A DNA stretch of 15,642 nt from Euryarchaeota archaeon UBA105 (GCA_002496905.1 DALV01000040.1:1-15642), one strand, 5' to 3'; shown: positions 7,014 through 14,318, numbered from the stretch's first letter. Program-made: numbers and translations. The notes: generated by a model not told the origin, from the sequence alone.

Positions 7014-7979
7014 ATGGACATGGTAATCGTTGGCTCAATCGGTTATGATGACATCCAAACCCCTGCCGAAAATGGGTCAGACCTTCTTGGTGGCGCGGCA
7101 GTGTATTCTGGACTGGCTGCATCTTTTCATCTTCGAACACATGATGAACAGCCAACCAAGGTTGGTCTTGTAGGTGTCGTTGGAGATGATTTTGCAGTCT
7201 ATGATCAAATGATTTTGGAGAAAGCGGGATTGAATTTAGCTGGAGTTGTTCGTGCTGAGGGAGATACATTCCGTTGGTCTGGTAAGTATGAAGGTGCGAT
7301 GGAATCTGTTGAAACATTAGCAACCGAAGTAAATGTTCTAGGAGATTTCAATCCAAATTTGCCAGAGGTTTGGACGAACCCAGAAGTCCTCTTTTGTGCC
7401 AGCACCCATCCTGCTACTCAGGTTGCAGTTTTGGATCAATGTCCTGGTGCTCAATTGACCGTATTAGATACTTTCATGCTATGGATTGAGACTGAATTTA
7501 AGACATTAAGTGAAGCAATGCGCAAGGTCGACATCGTAGTGATTAACGAACAGGAAGTATGCGCTATTGCTGGGGATGAGATTCTACCCCGAGCAATGAA
7601 ATCAATAATTTCAGGTGAGGCTCTACATGGCGGTTCCGCCGCCGGGCCCGGTCCTCGTTGTTTAATTGCAAAGCGTGGAAGTGGTGGAGTTATCGCAATG
7701 CTACCTGCGGGTACGCTGTCATTACCAGCATATCCAACCGATGAGATTGTTGACCCCACTGGTTGTGGTGATTCATTTGCCGGCACGCTAATTGCATATC
7801 TCGTTGGCAGACAGGGTGTTTTGACTGATATTGAAGCAATTAGAAATGCACTCATTCATGCCACCGTAACTTCTTCTTTCACTTTGGGTGGACTAGGTAT
7901 TTCTGGAATCTCATCGATTGACCGTGGTATCTACCACGCACGTGTAGATAGGTATCGAAGAATCGCCGGAATAAAGTGA
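7014..7979 (+). CDS. PfkB/ribokinase-family carbohydrate kinase
   Basis: A 321-residue sugar or nucleoside kinase. The N-terminal GSIGYDDIQTP and LGGAAVYSGLAAS at 25-37 match the substrate-binding start of the family. VGVVGDDF is at 53-60, and TFRWSGKYE at 85-93 marks a subgroup widespread in bacteria whose substrate is not settled. The second PfkB signature DPTGCGDSFAG at 247-257 carries the catalytic base D253 and anion hole, with Cys in place of the usual Ala. NEQE at 178-181 is the magnesium/phosphate motif. It begins nine bases after the biotin carboxylase stop, so the two are probably co-transcribed. The start could also be the ATG at 7020. It converges on the next gene with a four-base gap. 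The substrate cannot be assigned. Confidence 0.9.
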   Translation: MDMVIVGSIGYDDIQTPAENGSDLLGGAAVYSGLAASFHLRTHDEQPTKVGLVGVVGDDFAVYDQMILEKAGLNLAGVVRAEGDTFRWSGKYEGAMESVETLATEVNVLGDFNPNLPEVWTNPEVLFCASTHPATQVAVLDQCPGAQLTVLDTFMLWIETEFKTLSEAMRKVDIVVINEQEVCAIAGDEILPRAMKSIISGEALHGGSAAGPGPRCLIAKRGSGGVIAMLPAGTLSLPAYPTDEIVDPTGCGDSFAGTLIAYLVGRQGVLTDIEAIRNALIHATVTSSFTLGGLGISGISSIDRGIYHARVDRYRRIAGIK

Positions 7980-7989
7980 GTAATCACTT
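7974..7989. terminator. Short dyad formed by two facing AAG-TGA gene ends
   Basis: AAGTGA GTAA TCACTT is a perfect 6-bp inverted repeat with a 4-base loop. It is exactly the final Lys codon and TGA stop of each converging gene, read from both strands. A shared 3' hairpin is possible; there is no T-run. Confidence 0.25.
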
Positions 7990-9711
7990 CAATTGGCGAA
8001 TCCCGGGTAATCGTCTATCTCCTTTCTGTGTGGTCGGGCGAAGTTGAGAAAATCGTAATTGCTCACTAGCTGATTTACTGGTTGATTCTCTTTCTTCTCC
8101 AGAAGCAACCCGTTCCACGACATTGTCTAGTGCATCTCTGGCTGATGAAGGAGCGTTAGTAGACGTCATTTCCTTAGCCCTTGAGGCTACATCGGCTTGG
8201 TGATCTTGATCAGAGCGTAACCTGAGAAGTTGGCTAGACCTAAATCTCGCTTCTCCAGCATGAGATTCGCCATCCTCGTCGCCATAAACATCGGCATATT
8301 GCCTTCTAGCCTGTGTAGGAGAAAGTAATGAAGCAATCCAATTTTGTTTTCTTGGCTTACCTGCTGAACTTCGAACCCGACCATTGGTCATACTATTGGC
8401 CAGCTTTGACACTGCAGGAAATTCCTCTTCGAAGTTCTCGGGGTTGGTATTTGGCATTGATAATTTTTGACTTTGGTTCTCGGTCTGCCAAGCAGAACGC
8501 GCCTTTGCAGTCTTTACTAATCCCGGCATACATTCCTCACGTACCGCATTTTGCGTTGGGCTCGGAAGACCCCATGGCGGAGAATTGTTGGTTTGAGGTT
8601 GGCCGTGACGTGATTGTGCTGAGCGAATCATCTGTGAACTTGATACTGGCCTATCTGGATTAGGCATTGTCGGTGGTGAATATGAGGCCGGAGTTGTGAT
8701 GCTTGTCGTTGTCGGAGCAGGGGTTGCAGGGGCGTCATCGAATAGAGAGAAATCCATACTTGGTTCAGAATCCTCATAATTCGTCGGGTTAGGGTTGCTC
8801 GCAGGTGAATCAACACCAAATAGCCCGCCTTCTCCAAACATTGAACCCATAGCATCTGAGAAAGCCTCGTCAAGTCTATCCTCCTGTGATGGATCCTTTT
8901 CGTGATACCATTCAGGTGGTTCTTCACGACCCCAAGCCCTCTCGTAAGCGGAGCGAGAATCTGTAGACGTGGTTGAATAATTTGTGGCTGTAGCAGGTGT
9001 TGGATCTAAGGCATCTAAGGAAGCAAAAATGCCACCCTCTTGTGAAACAGGTTGTGAAAACGAAGGTTGAGCAACAACAGAAGCCGTTGGTATTGAGGTA
9101 GTTGTTTCATTAGAGTGGGAAATCATAGTTACTGGTTCAGCCTCAATAATGTTCGATTCAGAATTATCTAGGGTGTCTGGTGCGTTGAGAAGAGCCCTTG
9201 GCTGGTTTTGTGCAAGCAATCTTTCTCTCTCTTCTTCCAATTCTTGTAGACCTGCCTTTGCTTCTTCGATTGTACAACCATGCATAACACGGTCGACCAT
9301 CATACACAATCGAAGTAACTCTGACTGAGTCCCTGTGACGAGGTATTTGTCTCCAGCATTGGTTTCTATCGACAACACAGGATTCTTCAATTTAACATAT
9401 CCAAATACCGAAAGAGCACCTGTTGCTGCTACGGCCCAACCAATTGGAGGAGTGATTATTGTTGCACCTACCCAGACTCCAACAGCTCCGATGGTAAGGA
9501 AACTATTCGGCAATTTTGCTAAGTTGATATTTCTCAGAGTTGAGATGTTGGAGAGATTGATTCTGATTCCATATCCTGAGTAGTCCTCAAAGGTTAGCTG
9601 TCGCTCTGTGAGGATTCCGCAAAATCTCCCACTTATGCCGACTAGATTTAGGTTGTCGAATAGTTCCGAATCTCCTTCATCCAGTCGGGCATTACGCCCG
9701 GCTGAGTACAT
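7984..9711 (-). CDS. Hypothetical PH-like / membrane-hairpin protein with long disordered tail
   Basis: A 575-residue protein of unknown function. Residues about 20-67 and 108-145 look like the two halves of a small beta-rich domain ending in a helix, similar in pattern to bacterial-type PH or GRAM-like folds. Between them lies a hydrophobic stretch at about 70-106 with a TPPIG turn, suggesting a membrane hairpin inserted in the fold. A charged helix (EELEEERERL type, about 147-168) follows. From about 175 to 575 the chain is low-complexity, rich in Ser, Thr, Pro, Asn and Gln. It has acidic patches (near 272-285 and 313-327), two SPTQ motifs (384-387 and 464-467) and a basic C-terminal end. 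ATG 9711 is the only reasonable start. The PH-like call rests on pattern only. Confidence 0.8.
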   Translation of the reverse strand: MYSAGRNARLDEGDSELFDNLNLVGISGRFCGILTERQLTFEDYSGYGIRINLSNISTLRNINLAKLPNSFLTIGAVGVWVGATIITPPIGWAVAATGALSVFGYVKLKNPVLSIETNAGDKYLVTGTQSELLRLCMMVDRVMHGCTIEEAKAGLQELEEERERLLAQNQPRALLNAPDTLDNSESNIIEAEPVTMISHSNETTTSIPTASVVAQPSFSQPVSQEGGIFASLDALDPTPATATNYSTTSTDSRSAYERAWGREEPPEWYHEKDPSQEDRLDEAFSDAMGSMFGEGGLFGVDSPASNPNPTNYEDSEPSMDFSLFDDAPATPAPTTTSITTPASYSPPTMPNPDRPVSSSQMIRSAQSRHGQPQTNNSPPWGLPSPTQNAVREECMPGLVKTAKARSAWQTENQSQKLSMPNTNPENFEEEFPAVSKLANSMTNGRVRSSAGKPRKQNWIASLLSPTQARRQYADVYGDEDGESHAGEARFRSSQLLRLRSDQDHQADVASRAKEMTSTNAPSSARDALDNVVERVASGEERESTSKSASEQLRFSQLRPTTQKGDRRLPGIRQLK

Positions 9712-9823
9712 CCCAATTGACCGAGCGCCTCCTCGAGGCTATAACTGCTCGGGAAGGTGAGTAGGGTTAGAGGCGCCTTGCGTGCGCGTGAGACGAGCGC
9801 CGAGAGCCCCTTGATTTGAAGTC
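9712..9823. other. GC-rich structured intergenic segment
   Basis: This stretch is clearly richer in G and C than the flanking genes and is full of overlapping inverted repeats. CCGAGC (9721-9726) pairs with GCTCGG (9747-9752), enclosing GCCTC CTC GAGGC (9727-9739). Alternatively GCGCCTC (9725-9731) can pair with GAGGCGC (9770-9776). CGAGCGCC occurs twice on the + strand, near 9722 and near 9794. It lies just upstream of the disordered-tail protein gene (-) and follows a T-rich terminator, so it may be a 5' leader structure or a small RNA. No ORF is convincing. Confidence 0.35.
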
Positions 9824-9836
9824 GGAAAAAACGAAA
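9824..9836 (-). terminator. T-rich archaeal-type terminator after the EF-Tu-like gene
   Basis: On the - strand the TAG stop is followed at once by TTTCGTTTTTTCC, a T-run of the kind that ends transcription in euryarchaea without needing a hairpin. It would separate this gene from the next - strand gene downstream. Confidence 0.5.
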
Positions 9837-10856
9837 CTAGGATTGTTCGATAGTTTCCACTCTACCGATAATTCTCATCGGCATAGCATCAAGTTGTGTA
9901 ATCAATATCTCTGGTGAGCCTTCGGCTCTGATCCAGAGAGGATTCTCCCATTCCACAGAAATTATTTCCCCATCAACTTGCTTTATTCTGCCTACAACGA
10001 ATTGCAAATCAACTGCGGCATGGATTACATCTTCAGTTGTTAATTTCCTCTTTTGAAATGGCGCATTTTTGATTTTTATTTTTGAATTATCATGGCGATT
10101 GAGTGCCTGTGATTCAGGATGAATAATCATGCATCCACGGTGTAGTGCCTCCTCTCTTAGATTCCTCAATGCAACTCCAACACGATCACCTGCAATAGCC
10201 GAATCAACATCGTCGTCCATCACTTGTAGAGATCTAACCACACCGGTTTCGTTTGCTGGCAAAATTACTACCTCGTCATGCTTGTTTACTGTGCCTGATT
10301 GAACATAACCAATTGCAACTAATCCCACTCCTTTGACATTGAAATGTTGGTCAACAGGCAATACCAATTTTGTGGAATTATTTTTCGACCCAACCGCATG
10401 CATGTGTTGATACAATTCCTCTCTGATATCATGTGAATCAGGAACCGATTCATACAACTTCCAAGACTCTAAACCAGCCTGTGATAGAATCATATTGACT
10501 TGTTCTGAATCCACCCATTGTCCCTCAGAAGGATTGATGATTGCAATTCCTCTTTCGATGCCGGCTGCGCCAAAAGATACCAAGATCTCACCTAGCGCCG
10601 CATCGACATTTGTGATTTCTACAATACCAACCTCGGCAACGTTGAGAACTGACAAAAGAGGTCTAAGTCTTTCTGGATGCCTTAGTGGGCGAAGTAAAGA
10701 AAGAACACAGGTTTCACCTTCTCGCTGTTCTTTGTATACATATGATTCAATATCTCGAACATCGTTAGACTTGGCTAAGGATCTGGCGAGTTCTTCACTG
10801 CCTACAAAGGCGACATTCAGCACCGGCATGGATTGCGCGGGCGGAGATATGGTCAT
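9837..10856 (-). CDS. EF1A/SelB-like protein with a degenerate G domain (pseudo-GTPase)
   Basis: A 339-residue relative of translational GTPases. Residues 166-235 match EF-Tu domain 2: FNVKGVGLVAIGYVQSGTV at 172-190, then DEVVILPANETGVVRSLQ and AGDRVGVALRNL at 222-233. Residues about 236-335 correspond to the second beta-barrel. The first 155 residues have the length and strand pattern of a G domain (VLNVAFVG, then IVEIT, then GIAIIN), but the P-loop GxxxxGKT, the DxxG and the NKxD motifs are all missing, so GTP binding is unlikely. Related degenerate EF-Tu-domain proteins are known in methanogens and other euryarchaea. The frame opens with TTG at 10859; ATG 10856 is chosen, and ATG 10829 just before the first strand is an alternative. 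Divergent from the DUF4870 gene. Confidence 0.85.
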   Translation of the reverse strand: MTISPPAQSMPVLNVAFVGSEELARSLAKSNDVRDIESYVYKEQREGETCVLSLLRPLRHPERLRPLLSVLNVAEVGIVEITNVDAALGEILVSFGAAGIERGIAIINPSEGQWVDSEQVNMILSQAGLESWKLYESVPDSHDIREELYQHMHAVGSKNNSTKLVLPVDQHFNVKGVGLVAIGYVQSGTVNKHDEVVILPANETGVVRSLQVMDDDVDSAIAGDRVGVALRNLREEALHRGCMIIHPESQALNRHDNSKIKIKNAPFQKRKLTTEDVIHAAVDLQFVVGRIKQVDGEIISVEWENPLWIRAEGSPEILITQLDAMPMRIIGRVETIEQS

Positions 10857-10917
10857 CAAATCGACGGGTGGAAATGGTCGGCAATGAGTTCAAATGTGAC
10901 CCAATGTATGGATAATC

Positions 10918-11313
10918 ATGGAAGAACAGCGTCCAGAACCTGTAATCCTCAACCAAGGAACTAATTCTAATCCGAAAATAGGTAATGGAACCGCATCTCA
11001 TCTATGTGGTTCGTTACTGAATCTTGTATTTCCTTTATTCAGTTGGATTGTACCCCTGATATTGTATGCTTCGAATAATAGTGAAGATACTATCTTGAAA
11101 CATCATTTAGCTCAATCTCTAAATGCATCAATAACATTTTCAATTTTGTTGATTCCTCATTTCATAATCCTGATTTTATCCTTTGGATTATGTTTCTGGA
11201 CAGGTATTATACACTGGATATTTTATCTTCTTTGGTCTGTTAATGCGAATAATGCTCTAAAGGCACGACAGATGTACAACTATCCCTTTACAATCAATAT
11301 TGTGAGTCCGTAG
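10918..11313 (+). CDS. DUF4870-type small integral membrane protein
   Basis: A 131-residue membrane protein of the DUF4870 pattern: SHLCGSLLNLVFPLFSWIVP at 27-46, a short polar loop with SNNSEDTILKHHLAQSLNASI at about 52-72, then two further hydrophobic segments at about 70-92 and 95-110. The histidine-bearing loop followed by an aligned Gln/Asn helix is characteristic of the family, whose function is unknown. The N-terminal 25 residues are polar and probably disordered. No Shine-Dalgarno sequence precedes ATG 10918, which fits a leaderless transcript. It ends two bases from the convergent thioesterase gene. Confidence 0.85.
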   Translation: MEEQRPEPVILNQGTNSNPKIGNGTASHLCGSLLNLVFPLFSWIVPLILYASNNSEDTILKHHLAQSLNASITFSILLIPHFIILILSFGLCFWTGIIHWIFYLLWSVNANNALKARQMYNYPFTINIVSP

Positions 11314-11315
11314 AA

Positions 11316-11786
11316 TTAGCGCATAGCATCTCTTGCTCGTTGTGCTTGAGCCCAGAGTTCTTTCTCCTCGTCGCTGGTTGCTGTGAATTGAGGGACATCG
11401 ACCGGTCGCATCGAGTCATCGATTGCAACCATGAAAAAGAATCCAGAACAAATTTCCTCAGGATCCCAATTAGAACGGGTCATTCTACAAGACCTCACCA
11501 AGACTCCAACAGTCCTTCGACTGGTCCAGACAACCCTTGCTATTGTTCGAATTACATCACCTTGGTAAGCCGGTCGCTTGAATTTCAATGCGTCAACCGA
11601 GACGGTCACAAATTCATTGTGAGCGAATTGGCTAGCCGCCATTCCAGCGGCTGTGTCCATAATTGACATTAAGCGACCGCCAAATAGCGTATCTAAGGCA
11701 TTTGTATCTCCTGGAAATACTTCATTCAGTAGCACGACGGGTTCAGAGGAGCGCGGTTCAGCCATCTCTCTCAGATACTGCCGCAC
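11316..11786 (-). CDS. Hotdog-fold acyl-CoA thioesterase (YciA/ACOT type)
   Basis: Hydrolyses acyl-CoA to free acid and CoA in the cytoplasm. The 156-residue single hotdog domain has the family signature FPGDTNALDTLFGGRLMSIM followed by D44, with N29 and D44 at the expected active-site places. FVTVSVDALKFKRPAYQGD at about 59-77 forms the next strands. The frame runs upstream to a GTG at 11792, but AAGGAGG at 11793-11799 touches that codon. The in-frame GTG at 11786 lies six bases after this strong Shine-Dalgarno sequence and is the better start; ATG 11765 is a third choice. Divergent from the three-gene operon, with a dyad between them. Acyl-chain preference cannot be read from sequence. Confidence 0.9.
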   Translation of the reverse strand: MRQYLREMAEPRSSEPVVLLNEVFPGDTNALDTLFGGRLMSIMDTAAGMAASQFAHNEFVTVSVDALKFKRPAYQGDVIRTIARVVWTSRRTVGVLVRSCRMTRSNWDPEEICSGFFFMVAIDDSMRPVDVPQFTATSDEEKELWAQAQRARDAMR

Positions 11787-11823
11787 ACTCACCCTCCTTC
11801 AATCCAACCACCGCAGGATAGGC

Positions 11824-11851
11824 CTTGAAAGCGGTTATTTGACCGTTCAAG
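11824..11851. promoter_or_regulatory. Dyad in the divergent promoter between thioesterase and TBP-like operon
   Basis: Outer arms CTTGAA and TTCAAG (6 bp) and inner arms CGGT and ACCG (4 bp) form one inverted repeat, with a two-base bulge on the left side and the loop TATTTG. The loop gives the only TATA-like stretch (GTTATTTG) of this short gap, 19-25 bases before ATG 11859. The far edge is 37 bases from the thioesterase start. It could be a shared operator overlapping the operon's TATA element. Confidence 0.4.
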
Positions 11852-11858
11852 TCAAGCC

Positions 11859-12689
11859 ATGCAGACGATTCGGGATATTATGAGCGAAGGTAAATTGGTT
11901 TGGAAACCGGTGATTTTTGATGACCCGGATGGTGGCAGAATTCTGCTATGGCCACACTTACCTTGCGTTCGAATGCCAACTGCACTCCGAACTAGGGAAC
12001 ATTGGGATGGGATTGCTTTGCTGGCATCCGAGGATGAAATTAGAGGATGGCCTCAGGAAGAAAAGGAGGATCAAGAAAGCCCTGGAATACATGTCGCTGC
12101 AGCTATGGCTTCTGGCACAGTTCTCGGTCGCCTTTTGGATGACTTAACAATCTACGAAGTGGAAGGCCCAACAATTCCAGATCCCGAACCTATGAGATTA
12201 CTACATCACGCAAATAATGCTCGTGGAGGTTTACCGATATACGCATTAGAACCTTCAATGGAGGATGAAGAATGGGTAGATTGGATGACTCGTGCTGCCG
12301 ATGAACAGGTATCTATGTCTTCATTGATTTCTAGTGTTACAATTGGTAGGCGTTGGAAAAAATTACGACATTCATTCGCAATTCTTGTCGAGGCTGCAAA
12401 GGGTGTAGATGCTGAATTAGGTGCAGCAGCAGCCTCCAGCGCAACATGGTGGCAAGAGGAAAACAGAGGCCTTACTGCCGAATTAATCTCCGAACGGTCA
12501 TCTCGAATTGTCTCGAGAATCAGGGGTGCTCTTGCAGACCTTAGAGAGGGCAGAGTTGATGACTCCGATACAACAGGACCATCCCTGATGGTTCCGGTCC
12601 ATCAACCACGTCTGCCCTCTCTATTGAGGGCCTTCGATGGTTATCCGGATTCCGAAACCATACAACCGATACAAACTGAGGAGGCCTAG
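11859..12689 (+). CDS. Hypothetical protein, first gene of the TBP-like/TatD-like operon
   Basis: A 276-residue soluble protein that I do not recognise. It is acidic, with WKPVIFDDPDGGRILLWPHLP near the start suggesting a beta-rich beginning. A middle stretch (about 125-165) carries EDEEWVDWMTRAADEQVSMSSL. A helical, alanine-rich region (about 170-230) reads FAILVEAAKGVDAEL and AAAASSATWW, then a predicted coiled or helical arm with RSSRIVSRIRGALADLREGR. The tail is short and polar. No catalytic motif, signal peptide or membrane segment is visible. ATG 11859 is the first start; ATG 11880 is an in-frame alternative, and neither has a Shine-Dalgarno sequence. The stop is two bases before the TBP-like start, whose ribosome site lies inside this gene's end, so the products are probably made together. 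Confidence 0.82.
   Translation: MQTIRDIMSEGKLVWKPVIFDDPDGGRILLWPHLPCVRMPTALRTREHWDGIALLASEDEIRGWPQEEKEDQESPGIHVAAAMASGTVLGRLLDDLTIYEVEGPTIPDPEPMRLLHHANNARGGLPIYALEPSMEDEEWVDWMTRAADEQVSMSSLISSVTIGRRWKKLRHSFAILVEAAKGVDAELGAAAASSATWWQEENRGLTAELISERSSRIVSRIRGALADLREGRVDDSDTTGPSLMVPVHQPRLPSLLRAFDGYPDSETIQPIQTEEA
12680..12684 (+). promoter_or_regulatory. Shine-Dalgarno site for the TBP-like gene
   Basis: GGAGG, seven bases before ATG 12692, inside the last codons of the preceding gene. It fixes the start and supports translational coupling. Confidence 0.7.
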
Positions 12690-12691
12690 AT

Positions 12692-13222
12692 ATGGACGAA
12701 GATGCAAGGATAAGAGTCAATGTTGAGACTCAAACATTCCGTTTCATCCCAGGTAAGCCAATCAACCATGGTGATGCTGTTAAACTTGCAAAGGGTATCA
12801 AGTCCGGGCCATGGGTTGTGATTAGTCACAAGGAACCTAGGGCAACCTTCGTGGTAGAGGAGTCGGGTAGCATATTAGTTCATGGAATCGCTAGATTAGA
12901 AGTTGCCCGATTAGTCATTCAAGAACTTCTGCTAAGTCTTGGAATGTCCGAAGAGGGATTACACTCAGAAGCAGGAGATATGTTGGTTAGTTTCTCATTT
13001 GGACGAGCGGTTTTACTGGACTTGGCTGCGGCCAGATTTGCAGATGTAGAAAAGGATGAGAGGGTAGGCTGTATTCGAATAGATGCAAATAGACACAACT
13101 GCAATCTTCTGGTATTCAATAATGGCCACGGGGTTGTAACCGGACAATCCTCTAAACGAGTCGCCGAGATGGCAGTTCGTCATTGGGCCGAACAGTTAGA
13201 TGAGGAAGGCGCATTGGCATGA
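12692..13222 (+). CDS. Diverged TBP-fold protein (TATA-binding-protein-like, two repeats)
   Basis: A 176-residue protein with the length and internal duplication of archaeal TBP. Repeat 1 (about 7-85) contains EPRATFVVEESGSILVHG at 48-65, aligning with the DPKVALLIFSSGKLVVTG segment of TBP. Repeat 2 (about 95-170) contains NLLVFNNGHGVVTG at 138-151 followed by SSKRVAEMAVRHWAEQL, very close to the TBP strand plus helix, and is preceded by GRAVLLDLAAARFADVE as in TBP. By eye alignment, the four phenylalanines that TBP wedges into DNA become G39, E57, V125 and F142, so three of four are lost. DNA bending at a TATA box is therefore doubtful; a protein- or RNA-binding role, or a specialised regulator, is possible. 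It overlaps the TatD-like gene by ATGA. Confidence 0.8.
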   Translation: MDEDARIRVNVETQTFRFIPGKPINHGDAVKLAKGIKSGPWVVISHKEPRATFVVEESGSILVHGIARLEVARLVIQELLLSLGMSEEGLHSEAGDMLVSFSFGRAVLLDLAAARFADVEKDERVGCIRIDANRHNCNLLVFNNGHGVVTGQSSKRVAEMAVRHWAEQLDEEGALA

Positions 13223-14112
13223 GCTTCATCGTCGACGGGCGCTGGACAGGTCCAGTCGTCGACCAACATATCCACCTAGATCGCTCGAACAGATATCTTT
13301 CAGCGATTGAAGAATTTGTTCGAGTTGGTGGAACTGGAATAATGTTAGTTCACAAACCAGGGTTTGGTGGAACCTTACCCCTCGACAAAGAAGGCTATCG
13401 TAGAGCCTATTCTGAAACTATTTCGATGGCGGAAGAGGTAAGAGAAAAATTTGCAATCACAGTCGGAGTAGTACTCGGGCCCCACCCCGTTGCCTGGGAG
13501 CGCCAAATATCTGATTTGGGAATTGATAGAGCTAGCGAATTACATCTAGAATCAGTCGATCTTGCTCTAGAGTTAATCGAGCAAGGAAAGGCACACTGCC
13601 TCGGTGAAGTTGGAAGACCGCATTACGAAGTTAGCGAGGAAATATGGACTCAAGCAAATGACAACCTATCTCAGATCATGGCCGAAGCCGCAATTTCAAA
13701 AGCCCCCATTCAACTACACGTCGAAGATGCTGGTGCACAAACCTACTCTGAAATTTCTCAATTGGCAATTAAGTCAGGACTCCCTCTCTCGCACACCGTT
13801 AGGCATTATGCCCCCCCTGATGTATCTGCTAATTTCACCCATGGATTAGCCTGCACTGTGAGTGTTGGTCGAGGTAGCGTCCAGGGGTTATTGTCAACCC
13901 ATGCAAATGCCTCATCACCATGGGGTATGGAGACCGACTTCCTAGACGATCCTCGTCGACCTGGTGCTGTTCTTGGGCCCAAAACAATCCCCAAAAGAAC
14001 GGACGAATTGTGCTCTGCTCTCCTTGTTGAAAACGGCCCAAATGATGTAGAAAATTTGCTTATGAAAATACATTCTGAGTGGCCAAGCAAATTATACGGT
14101 CTAGAATTTTAA
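13219..14112 (+). CDS. Archaeal TatD-related metal-dependent hydrolase (TIM barrel, COG1099 type)
   Basis: A 297-residue amidohydrolase-fold protein of the archaeal branch related to TatD nucleases. Metal-site motifs are in order: DQHIHLD at 15-21 (HxH), GPHP at 87-90, GEVGRPHYEV at 129-138 (bridging Glu), QLHVEDAG at 165-172, SHTVRHYAPP at 191-200, and METDFLDD at 237-244 with the C-terminal Asp. The set looks complete and catalytically competent. Substrate is unknown; bacterial TatD acts as a DNase, but this branch is biochemically uncharacterised as far as I know. Its ATG overlaps the TBP-like stop (ATGA), so it is the last gene of a coupled trio. It overlaps the next, convergent gene by a few bases. 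Confidence 0.9.
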   Translation: MSFIVDGRWTGPVVDQHIHLDRSNRYLSAIEEFVRVGGTGIMLVHKPGFGGTLPLDKEGYRRAYSETISMAEEVREKFAITVGVVLGPHPVAWERQISDLGIDRASELHLESVDLALELIEQGKAHCLGEVGRPHYEVSEEIWTQANDNLSQIMAEAAISKAPIQLHVEDAGAQTYSEISQLAIKSGLPLSHTVRHYAPPDVSANFTHGLACTVSVGRGSVQGLLSTHANASSPWGMETDFLDDPRRPGAVLGPKTIPKRTDELCSALLVENGPNDVENLLMKIHSEWPSKLYGLEF

Positions 14113-14318
14113 TTTGCTTTCTCAAAAGGAGATTTTAGTTCTGGAGTAAATGTCAACATCGCACCTAAAACAAAGAAAACTAGGAATCCAAAGAAAATTT
14201 GTAAATCACCCCAAGGTAGACTATTTCCCGAGAATTCAAAGATCATCTTCCAAAGTGGAACATTGATTGGTAAAAAGATGAATAACATCGCGATACCTAA
14301 CCTCTGCCTTAGAAGCAT
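14109..14318 (-). CDS. Small two-helix membrane protein
   Basis: A 69-residue protein with two hydrophobic segments (about 7-28 and 38-58) joined by a polar loop, and a charged C-terminal end (ELKSPFEKAN). It has no recognised family. The stop codon overlaps that of the TatD-like gene in a shared TTAA, an economical convergent arrangement. AGGAAGGA lies about 12 bases upstream of the ATG at 14318. The membrane pattern and the clean fit between neighbours support a real gene. The 99 bases beyond its start, up to the tRNA, hold only short dyads (ACCG AAT CGGT at 14378-14388 and GACTAGTC at 14393-14400). Confidence 0.72.
   Translation of the reverse strand: MLLRQRLGIAMLFIFLPINVPLWKMIFEFSGNSLPWGDLQIFFGFLVFFVLGAMLTFTPELKSPFEKAN

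Noticed and set aside
6961..7323. 120-codon frame on the - strand over the PfkB gene start
   Set aside because: It overlaps two genes with clear family motifs, and its His/Gln-rich composition is that of a shadow frame.
7451..7855. 134-codon frame on the - strand inside the PfkB gene
   Set aside because: An antisense frame of a conserved coding region with no recognisable domain.
9684..9702. CGGGC ATTAC GCCCG inverted repeat at the start of the 575-residue protein gene
   Set aside because: It lies within codons 4-10 and has only five perfect pairs; it was kept apart from the intergenic hairpin set.
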